Shown piece after piece: positions 1 to 5,642 of a stretch of 7,335 bases of DNA. How positions within the stretch are numbered: position 1 is the first letter of the stretch; the number at the start of each line of letters is the position of its first letter. The translations under genes were made by a program, and so were the position numbers. Under the pieces are notes generated by a model that ran no database searches, had not been told where the DNA came from, and worked only from the letters and a program-made list of their open reading frames with translations. This stretch comes from Neisseriaceae bacterium (lineage in GTDB: Bacteria; Pseudomonadota; Gammaproteobacteria; Burkholderiales; UBA11063): positions 1 through 7,335 of the forward strand of contig CANEUJ010000084.1 in the NCBI GenBank assembly GCA_947441745.1, in the 5' to 3' direction.

Positions 1-418
1 TACGTACAGAGAATAAGTTTAGAAATAAGATGCTAAAGAAAAATATTGCCGAAAAAGTTAAGGCTGACCCGTGAGGAAACCAATACTGAATAATAATAAC
101 TGCTGCAGAAATTTCAGCCGCAATAGTAATTGCCCAGTTAAACCAATAGTTAATTCCCATGGCATATCCAAATGATGGGCTTACAAATTTACCTGAATAT
201 TCACAAAAAGAACCAGTTGATGGCATAAATGTTGACAACTCACCAAGACTTGTTATTAGAAAAAACACCATGATTGATATCAGTAAATATGCAGCAAGAG
301 CACCGCCAGGTCCTGCAACACTAATTGCGTATCCACTAGCGAGGAATATTCCAGTACCAATTGATCCACCAAGAGCAATCATATTCAAGTGTCTAGTTTC
401 GAGGGTTTTTGCTAACAT
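1..418 (-). CDS. LysP-like amino-acid permease (AAT family, APC superfamily), N-terminal 139 residues, cut by window edge
   Basis: An inner-membrane amino-acid:proton symporter by family. The minus strand reads open from an ATG at 418 to the window edge, giving 139 residues. From memory they align closely with E. coli LysP: 'TRHLNMIALGGSIGTG' at residues 8-23 (the broken TM1 substrate-binding region), 'AGPGGAL' at 35-41, 'TSLGEL..MP..GSF' at 56-71 and 'NYWFNWAITIA' at 90-100. At least three hydrophobic helices are visible before the cut. The start is fixed by an in-frame stop four codons upstream and a weak AAGG about 8 nt before the ATG. It lacks the roughly 14-residue N-terminal extension I recall for LysP. 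Lysine is a reasonable substrate guess, but other basic, aromatic or neutral amino acids are possible because substrate specificity cannot be read from this fragment. It lies downstream of pgeF on the same strand with its own candidate promoter. Confidence 0.9.
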   Translation of the reverse strand, partial: MLAKTLETRHLNMIALGGSIGTGIFLASGYAISVAGPGGALAAYLLISIMVFFLITSLGELSTFMPSTGSFCEYSGKFVSPSFGYAMGINYWFNWAITIAAEISAAVIIIQYWFPHGSALTFSAIFFFSILFLNLFSVR

Positions 419-469
419 ATATGTACCTTATTCAAAAACAGTGGTGGCGGAAATGTAATATAGTTGAGG

Positions 470-498
470 ATTATAGCATATATTTTTTAGAAATCTAA
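470..498 (-). promoter_or_regulatory. Candidate sigma-70 promoter for the permease
   Basis: On the minus strand, TGCTATAAT (478 down to 470) is a perfect extended -10. A poor -35, TTAGAT (498-493), sits 17 bp upstream. Transcription would start near 463 and give a leader of about 45 nt before the permease ATG at 418. The -35 lies inside the last codons of pgeF, so the permease could be expressed independently or by read-through from pgeF. Prediction only. Confidence 0.45.
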
Positions 499-1227
499 CT
501 CTTTTACAAGCCATATAGTACTTGCAAAACGTCCAGTGTTTTTTTCTTTGCGGTAGGAATAAAACATATCATTCTTACAATAGGTGCATAAATTACTGAG
601 ATATATATTGTGTTCTAATACCCCCAATTTAATAAGTTGTAGTTTAGCTATGCTGATTAAATCACATTCAAATTTATCCTTGTTTTTTGAGGTGAAAAAT
701 ACTTTGTTGTCATTGTCTAAGTTTGAAAATATTTCAAATACATCACTACCAACTTCAAAATGTTTAGCACAAATTGCAGGTCCGATATAGGCAATAATAT
801 CTTTTGCTAGTGTTTTACTTTGATTAATTGTATTAGAAATTATATTATTTTGTACGCCACGCCATCCTGCATGAATTGCACCAACAAAACTTCCAGTGGT
901 ATTTGTTATTAATATAGGAATACAATCAGCAGTCATTACCACACAAACAGTATTACTTGTTGTAGTAATAGCTGCATCATAGCTTTTGCCATTCGCTTCA
1001 TCTTTATCTAAGTCTAGTACTAAATTAGTATGGGTTTGGCTAAGCCATTTAGGCTCATTTGGTAGTGACATTGATAATATTTGGCGATTATGTATGACAT
1101 TTTTAGAATTGTCTCCCACGTGAAGTGCTAAATTAAAATCATTATTATCAGGACTGATTCTAGTTGTGATTAGGGTTTTTACATTTTTAGGAGCGTTCCA
1201 GTTGGCTTTTAGATAGCTATTTAACAT
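487..1227 (-). CDS. pgeF: Peptidoglycan editing factor PgeF (YfiH/laccase-domain, multi-copper polyphenol oxidoreductase family)
   Basis: A 246-residue protein of the Cu-oxidase_4/DUF152 family. In E. coli, YfiH removes wrongly incorporated L-Ser/Gly from UDP-MurNAc intermediates, and relatives have purine nucleoside or polyphenol activity. The metal-site residues are visible: His66 in 'SQTH', Cys102 in 'TADCIPIL' and His119 in 'AIHAGWRG'. The family motifs 'DAAIT' (84-88), 'YIGPAIC' (147-153) and C-terminal 'LCTYC...FYSYRKEKNTGRF' (213-234) are intact, and the length is normal. An open frame continues 16 codons upstream to 1275. I chose the ATG at 1227 because GGAGG lies 6 nt before it and homology begins there. 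It overlaps the end of rluD by 11 nt, the usual partner, so coupled translation is likely. It should be cytoplasmic. Confidence 0.95.
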   Translation of the reverse strand: MLNSYLKANWNAPKNVKTLITTRISPDNNDFNLALHVGDNSKNVIHNRQILSMSLPNEPKWLSQTHTNLVLDLDKDEANGKSYDAAITTTSNTVCVVMTADCIPILITNTTGSFVGAIHAGWRGVQNNIISNTINQSKTLAKDIIAYIGPAICAKHFEVGSDVFEIFSNLDNDNKVFFTSKNKDKFECDLISIAKLQLIKLGVLEHNIYLSNLCTYCKNDMFYSYRKEKNTGRFASTIWLVKELDF

Positions 1228-2242
1228 ATAACACCTCCCAGTCACCCTCATCTTCATCCATATCACTATCATCAAAACTATCTTCTGGATTCTTTAGAGT
1301 GTTGAGTAAGTATTTGATATCTGAAGCCATAGGGCATGAAAAATTTACCGTTTCACCAGTTGAGGGATGGGCAAAGCTTAATCTCATTGCGTGAAGAGCC
1401 TGTCTATCAAGAGATTCGATAGCTTCTAAAACATGTGCTGGGTAGTTTACTTTGCCGCTACCATAGGTTTTATCGCCAACCAAAGGGTGTCCTAGCGATT
1501 TAAGATGTACGCGTATTTGATGTGTTCTACCTGTTTCAAGGCGACATTCAATATAACTTAGTTTATCAAAATGTTCAATTACTTTGTAGTGGGTTATTGA
1601 TTCTTTGCCACCAAATTTAAGTGTGGTCATTTTGATCCTGTTTTTTGGATCACGTCCAATATTGGTTTTGATAGTTCCCTCAGGAGGTAAAGTTCCCTCT
1701 GCAACTGCATGATAAATACGGCTTACACTATGATCTTGAAGTTGTTGTACTAATTTAGTTTGGGCTAAAAGAGTTTTGGCAACTACCATTAATCCAGTGG
1801 TATCTTTATCAAGGCGGTGAACTATTCCAGCTCTCGGTATTTGAGATAAATTGGGGTAATGAAAAAGCAAACCATTTAATAGCGTTCCGCTCCAGTTGCC
1901 ATTACCTGGGTGAACTGTAAGTCCAGCCTGTTTATTAATAACCAAAATATGTTCGTCTTCAAAAATAATATCTAATGGTATATCTTCAGGCGTAAAAGCC
2001 TTAGTCTCGTCACTAAGGGGGGCATTTATGATAACAACCTCCCCTCCAGATACTTTATCTTTAGGTTTTGGCGTTTGATCATTAACTAAAATGAAGCCCT
2101 CCTTTATCCAATTAGTTAGCTTACTTCTTGATAATTCTGGTATAATCGCGGATAAGGTTATGTCTAAACGATTCCCGTAGTACTCTTCAGGAATAGTTAG
2201 GTAAATAGGTTCTTGATCTAATTCTATGTGGGGTGTAAACAT
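1217..2242 (-). CDS. rluD: 23S rRNA pseudouridine synthase RluD
   Basis: A 341-residue RluA-family enzyme. By homology to E. coli RluD it converts uridines 1911, 1915 and 1917 in helix 69 of 23S rRNA to pseudouridine during 50S assembly. An S4 RNA-binding domain is visible at residues 24-72 ('NRLDITLSAIIPELSRSKL...ILVN'). The catalytic domain has 'GIVHRLDKDTTGLMVVAKT' with catalytic Asp145, plus 'RLETGRTHQIRVHL' (234-247) and 'GHPLVGDKTYG' (251-261). The C-terminus is very acidic ('DDSDMDEDEGD', 324-334), as in E. coli RluD. The start is uncertain: ATG at 2242 has no clear Shine-Dalgarno; TTG at 2260 has AGGG 5 nt upstream and would add 6 residues; ATG at 2329 would add 29 unrelated residues. 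It faces bamD head-to-head with almost no spacer. I call RluD over RluC because of the full-length similarity and the bamD/pgeF neighbourhood. Confidence 0.95.
   Translation of the reverse strand: MFTPHIELDQEPIYLTIPEEYYGNRLDITLSAIIPELSRSKLTNWIKEGFILVNDQTPKPKDKVSGGEVVIINAPLSDETKAFTPEDIPLDIIFEDEHILVINKQAGLTVHPGNGNWSGTLLNGLLFHYPNLSQIPRAGIVHRLDKDTTGLMVVAKTLLAQTKLVQQLQDHSVSRIYHAVAEGTLPPEGTIKTNIGRDPKNRIKMTTLKFGGKESITHYKVIEHFDKLSYIECRLETGRTHQIRVHLKSLGHPLVGDKTYGSGKVNYPAHVLEAIESLDRQALHAMRLSFAHPSTGETVNFSCPMASDIKYLLNTLKNPEDSFDDSDMDEDEGDWEVLYVK
1234..1238 (-). promoter_or_regulatory. Shine-Dalgarno site of pgeF, inside rluD
   Basis: GGAGG on the minus strand, within GGGAGGTG, lies 6 nt before the ATG at 1227. 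This strong site decides between that ATG and the more upstream ATGs at up to 1275. It lies in the last codons of rluD, so ribosomes finishing rluD pass over it. Confidence 0.75.
2138..2146 (+). promoter_or_regulatory. Candidate extended -10 promoter for bamD, inside rluD
   Basis: TGGTATAAT on the plus strand is a perfect extended -10 (TGn plus TATAAT). No good -35 lies at 16-18 bp, which extended -10 promoters often tolerate. Transcription would start near 2153, about 90 nt ahead of the bamD start. It lies within the S4-domain codons of rluD. No other equally good plus-strand promoter was seen before bamD. Confidence 0.45.
2230..2235 (+). promoter_or_regulatory. Shine-Dalgarno site supporting a TTG start for bamD
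   Basis: GGGGTG ends 8 nt before TTG at 2244. The alternative ATG at 2226 has no close Shine-Dalgarno (the nearest AGGT is about 15 nt upstream). This favours the TTG. The site also lies within the first codons of rluD on the other strand. Confidence 0.45.
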
Positions 2243-2243
2243 A

Positions 2244-3053
2244 TTGTTCTGTTCTTTCAAAAAAGCCCTGATACTTGTGATTTTATCACTTTTTATCGCT
2301 ACGTGTTCAGATAGTAATGATCCAGTCAAGGAAGAAACGCGTGGTTGGTCCGTGCAGCAGCTATATGCTTCAGCTAGTACGGCATTGGCAAAAAAGAATT
2401 ATGATAGAGCTATTAAGCTTTATAGTGCTTTAGAATCAACATATCCTTATGGTGTATATGCTCAGCAGGGGTTGCTTGATATTGCTTATGCTTATTATCA
2501 AAATAATCAGCCAGAATTAGCATTGCCGATGATAGAAGAATTTATAAAGACGTATCCAACAAATACTAATATGGATTATGCTTTTTATCTTAAAGGATAT
2601 ATAAACTACAAAAATGATAACGGTTTATTGTCGAGTTTTACAGGTCAAGATTTAGCAGAGCGAGATCCTAAAGGAGCAGAGGAAGCATTTGCGGCTTTTA
2701 CACAACTAGTTAATAATTATCCAAATTCACGGTTTACTCCTGATGCTAAAGATAAGATAAATCGTCTGGTTAATGCTCTAGCTAGAGGTGAGCTATATAA
2801 AGCTAGATTTTATATGTCTATCAATGCATATTTAGGTGCGATTAGTAGATCACAAAATCTGATTACGCAGTATCCAAATACGCAACAGGTTGAAGAGGCT
2901 TTGGCAATTCAAATAACAGCGTATAAAAAACTAGGGAAAGATACTTTGTCAAATTCTGTACAAAAAGTGCTGGTACTTAACTTTCCCCAAAGTGATTATA
3001 TAAATCATGAATGGGTTGATAATGATATCCCTTGGTATGCTTTTTGGCGGTGA
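2244..3053 (+). CDS. bamD: Outer membrane protein assembly factor BamD (ComL-type lipoprotein)
   Basis: A 269-residue lipoprotein of the BAM complex, which works with BamA to fold beta-barrels into the outer membrane from the periplasmic face. The N-terminus has Lys12-Lys13, a hydrophobic stretch (14-19) and a lipobox-like 'FIATC' with Cys21 as lipidation site; Thr at -1 is unusual. Tetratricopeptide-type helices follow: 'QLYASASTALAKKNYDRAIKLYSALESTYP' spans about 39-68, with further 'YP' repeat ends at 104-105, 159-160 and 210-211. 'NMDYAFYLKG' (109-118) and the ending 'DIPWYAFWR' match neisserial ComL closely. ATG at 2226 would add six residues, but TTG at 2244 has the better ribosome site and a cleaner signal peptide. 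It is divergent from rluD and 69 nt ahead of the PglL-like gene, with no terminator between, so co-transcription is plausible. Essential in most Proteobacteria. Confidence 0.95.
   Translation: MFCSFKKALILVILSLFIATCSDSNDPVKEETRGWSVQQLYASASTALAKKNYDRAIKLYSALESTYPYGVYAQQGLLDIAYAYYQNNQPELALPMIEEFIKTYPTNTNMDYAFYLKGYINYKNDNGLLSSFTGQDLAERDPKGAEEAFAAFTQLVNNYPNSRFTPDAKDKINRLVNALARGELYKARFYMSINAYLGAISRSQNLITQYPNTQQVEEALAIQITAYKKLGKDTLSNSVQKVLVLNFPQSDYINHEWVDNDIPWYAFWR
2280..2288 (-). promoter_or_regulatory. Weak candidate extended -10 promoter for rluD-pgeF, inside bamD
   Basis: On the minus strand, TGATAAAAT (2288 down to 2280) resembles an extended -10. The hexamer 17 bp upstream (GAACAC) is a poor -35. 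Transcription would start near 2273, about 30 nt before the rluD ATG at 2242. It lies in the signal-peptide codons of bamD. In AT-rich DNA such matches occur by chance, so this is tentative. Confidence 0.25.
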
Positions 3054-3122
3054 TAATGTTTTGCTATGTGTCATTTAATGAGATGACGTAGTCCATTAAT
3101 AATTTTTTAAAAGGTGTAGTGT

Positions 3123-4946
3123 ATGAATGAAAATATTGCAAATAAGTTGATAGATAAACTAATAGGGTTATTTATCTATGCCTTGTTTATTGTTCCGTTT
3201 TTAATTCCATATAGTTATTTTCCCGTATCAAAATTTTATTCAGAAGCTTCTGCAATGTTGTTTTCTCTGGTTATTGGGATATTAGCTATTTATAGAGCTC
3301 CAAAAATTGGAATTTCAAGTGCGGGAATATCTTGTGGTCTATTTGTTATATTTTTATTTTTACAGATTTTGGTTATTCCAATTAGATTACCTGGTATAAA
3401 CCTTGATGTTGCAATGGAGTTTGTTGTTGCAGGTGTTATGTCTATTGGCATAACGTCTTTACTTAATTCAGATGAAGAAATTCAAGCAAAAATCATTAGA
3501 CAAATAGCATGGGCAGTATTAATTAGTGTGACTATTCAAGCTTTGTATGGGTTTTTACAGTATACTGGACAAGCTGAAAGCTATAAAGATTATATATTAT
3601 TTAATGGTAGTGGTGACTCAAATATATTTGGTAATATTGGGCAAAAAAATGATTATGCTGATTTTATTTCAGTAGGTGTTTTTGCCTTGGCGTATCTGTA
3701 TTTTATTCGTCAAATTAATTTAACTGTATTTGCACTGTATGCATTGTTTTTTGGGTTTATAATTACAGTTAATACATCTCGTACTTCATTTGTGTATTTT
3801 ATTTTAGCACTTTTAGCAACTCTCGGGTTTATGATTTTTAATCGTAAAAAACATCTAACAAATAATAGACAAGTACTGGTTTTGATATTGTCTATGATTG
3901 TTGGGTTGTTTATATTAGAAGCCTTGTTACCTAAAATAATAGCGGCTTTTTCAACTAGCCATGCTGATGCTAATTCTGGTTTATATAGATTTAGTGAAAG
4001 TAGTATTGGTCAATCAACCTATAGACGTTTTTATGAGTGGTACAAAGATATTATTATTTTTATGCACCATCCTATTTTTGGGATTGGCTGGTACCAATAT
4101 CCTCATGAAGCAATTTATTTAATGAATACAGAACGCTTTATGTATATTCCTGCAAATTCTGCGTTGTATACCCACAGCCACAATAGTCCATTAAATATTT
4201 TGGCTGAGACTGGAATAGTCGGATTTGCAATAACAATGATATATGGTTTTGGGTATTCATTATATCGAATGTTTAAGAATTTTAATAATTATCATACATT
4301 ATTTGTTGCTTTTATGATATTGACGATTTTTGGGCAAAGTTTCTTTCAATACCCATTATGGTACGCATATTTCTTGATGTTTTTTATATTGTTTTTATCA
4401 CTTGATAAACCTATCTATCAAATTAATAACTCAAAGACAATTAAAGGAGTTGCAACTTTAGTTTTGCTGGTATTTTTAGGGATTGGTTATTCGAATATCC
4501 AAACTTATAATCAAATGTTAACCTATACTCAAGTTCCTGAAGATGCTGATGATTATGCTAATAATCTACAGCAGCTAGAAAAACTTGTTGATAGTAGCTC
4601 AATATGGGCGATGCCAGCACTTTTGGTAATCGACAACTATATATTACCTATATCACCAAAAACAAATGCTGCAATGTCACCACAAGACCAAGCTAAATAT
4701 CTTGATAAATTAGCTAATGTATTACCGTATCCAGGTGCTATTTTCAAACAAATTATTAGTCATAAGGCTATTGGTGATAATGAAGGTTCTTTGGCTTATG
4801 CTAATTTATTAGCCCATGCTTTTCCATACTTTAAAGATAAATTTGCAGACGAATTGCAATCAAATCCAGCATTTAGTAATGAAGTGGCGGCAATACATGG
4901 TTTTCAATATGAAGATAGATCAGTATTTGCTAAGAAATCAAATTAA
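3123..4946 (+). CDS. PglL-type O-oligosaccharyltransferase / O-antigen ligase family (Wzy_C) membrane protein
   Basis: A 607-residue inner-membrane protein, with about 13 hydrophobic segments to residue ~457 and then a soluble domain (~460-607). The family transfers lipid-linked oligosaccharide to pilin or other periplasmic proteins (PglL/PilO) or to lipid A core (WaaL). Visible hallmarks: 'IFGNIGQKNDYAD' (168-180), comparable to the 'GN..QPN..A' PglL motif; 'TSRTSF' (218-223); 'HHPIFGIGW' (315-323); 'THSHNSPLNILAETGIVG' (350-367), holding the candidate catalytic His351/His353; and 'QYPLWYAYFL' (409-418), matching the 'EYPLWYxYFL' Wzy_C_2 signature. The C-terminal domain resembles the Wzy_C_2 tail. 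The start ATG has AAGGTG about 7 nt upstream. Protein glycosylation is favoured over LPS ligation because of the PglL-like motifs and tail, but acceptor and glycan cannot be read here. No glycan synthesis genes are nearby. Confidence 0.87.
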   Translation: MNENIANKLIDKLIGLFIYALFIVPFLIPYSYFPVSKFYSEASAMLFSLVIGILAIYRAPKIGISSAGISCGLFVIFLFLQILVIPIRLPGINLDVAMEFVVAGVMSIGITSLLNSDEEIQAKIIRQIAWAVLISVTIQALYGFLQYTGQAESYKDYILFNGSGDSNIFGNIGQKNDYADFISVGVFALAYLYFIRQINLTVFALYALFFGFIITVNTSRTSFVYFILALLATLGFMIFNRKKHLTNNRQVLVLILSMIVGLFILEALLPKIIAAFSTSHADANSGLYRFSESSIGQSTYRRFYEWYKDIIIFMHHPIFGIGWYQYPHEAIYLMNTERFMYIPANSALYTHSHNSPLNILAETGIVGFAITMIYGFGYSLYRMFKNFNNYHTLFVAFMILTIFGQSFFQYPLWYAYFLMFFILFLSLDKPIYQINNSKTIKGVATLVLLVFLGIGYSNIQTYNQMLTYTQVPEDADDYANNLQQLEKLVDSSSIWAMPALLVIDNYILPISPKTNAAMSPQDQAKYLDKLANVLPYPGAIFKQIISHKAIGDNEGSLAYANLLAHAFPYFKDKFADELQSNPAFSNEVAAIHGFQYEDRSVFAKKSN

Positions 4947-4962
4947 GATTAATATTTAACAG

Positions 4963-4991
4963 TTGGTTGCTTTTAAGGTATCCGCTATATA
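4963..4991 (+). promoter_or_regulatory. Candidate sigma-70 promoter for clpPX
   Basis: TTGGTT (4963-4968), a 17-bp spacer and TATATA (4986-4991) lie in the 66-nt gap before clpP. Transcription would start near 4998, which leaves only AAGGA (5000-5004) and a very short leader before the ATG at 5013. No sigma-32-type CTTGAA / CCCCAT pair is visible, although clpP is heat-inducible in many bacteria. Confidence 0.4.
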
Positions 4992-5012
4992 AACAAGATA
5001 AGGATCGTAAAA

Positions 5013-5642
5013 ATGAATATTGTAGCTAATAATTTTGTGCCTGTAGTTGTAGAGCAAAGTGCTAGGGGAGAGCGTTCATTTGATATATACTCACGGCTTT
5101 TACGTGAGCGAATTATATTTTTAGTTGGTGAAGTAAACGACCAAACAGCCAATGTAGTTGTTGCTCAAATGTTGTTTCTTGAAGCTGAAAACCCAGATAA
5201 GGATATTTATTTTTATATAAACTCTCCAGGAGGTTCAGTTACAGCAGGGATGTCGATTTATGATACTATGAATTTTGTAAAATGTGATGTTAATACACTA
5301 TGTATTGGACAAGCTTGTAGTATGGGTGCTTTTTTATTATCTGCAGGTACTAAGGGTAAACGTTTTGCACTACCTAGTTCACGCATTATGATTCATCAGC
5401 CTTTAGGTGGGTTTCAGGGTCAGGCTTCAGATATAGAAATTCATGCTAAAAATATTTTATTTATGAAGCAGCATTTGAATGAATTATTGGCTAAACACAC
5501 AGGGCAAACACTTGAAAAAGTTCAGAATGATACTGATAGAGATAATTTCATGACGTCAATTGAGGCATCCGAATATGGATTAATCGACTCAGTTTTAAAT
5601 AATAGATGTGAATTAGATAAGGGGATGTTAAATGATAAATAA
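5013..5642 (+). CDS. clpP: ATP-dependent Clp protease proteolytic subunit ClpP
   Basis: A 209-residue serine peptidase (family S14) that forms a 14-mer barrel and degrades proteins unfolded by ClpX or ClpA in the cytoplasm. The catalytic triad lines up with E. coli Ser111/His136/Asp185 at a constant offset of eight: Ser103 in 'GQACSMGAF', His128 in 'MIHQPLGG' and Asp177 in 'TDRDNF'. 'RGERSFDIYSRLL', 'AQMLFLEAENP' and 'YINSPGGSVTAGMSIYDT' are also near-identical. Cys102 replaces the usual small Ala/Ser next to the nucleophile. By alignment, any N-terminal propeptide would be only about six residues against 14 in E. coli. The C-terminus ('RCELDKGMLNDK') extends past the end of E. coli ClpP and overlaps clpX by 11 nt. 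AAGGA 8 nt upstream supports the start. Confidence 0.97.
   Translation: MNIVANNFVPVVVEQSARGERSFDIYSRLLRERIIFLVGEVNDQTANVVVAQMLFLEAENPDKDIYFYINSPGGSVTAGMSIYDTMNFVKCDVNTLCIGQACSMGAFLLSAGTKGKRFALPSSRIMIHQPLGGFQGQASDIEIHAKNILFMKQHLNELLAKHTGQTLEKVQNDTDRDNFMTSIEASEYGLIDSVLNNRCELDKGMLNDK
5619..5624 (+). promoter_or_regulatory. Shine-Dalgarno site of clpX, inside clpP
   Basis: AAGGGG lies 7 nt before the clpX ATG at 5632, inside the last codons of clpP. Together with the 11-nt overlap it implies that clpX translation is linked to clpP translation. Confidence 0.65.

Noticed and set aside
159..458. Plus-strand open frame of 99 codons
   Set aside because: It lies antisense to the permease, whose minus-strand translation is clearly LysP-like; the plus product shows no recognisable family.
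584..790. Plus-strand open frame of 68 codons
   Set aside because: Antisense to conserved pgeF codons, with no ribosome site or recognisable product.
1228..1275. N-terminal extension of PgeF by 16 residues
   Set aside because: Those codons overlap the rluD tail in another frame, have no homology, and are bypassed by the strong Shine-Dalgarno in front of the ATG at 1227.
2261..2329. N-terminal extension of RluD up to the ATG at 2329
   Set aside because: The extra residues are antisense to the BamD signal peptide and are not part of the family.
3070..3087. Possible terminator hairpin (GTCAT/ATGAC) between bamD and the PglL-like gene
   Set aside because: The stem is only 5 bp with an 8-nt loop, and no T-run follows directly.
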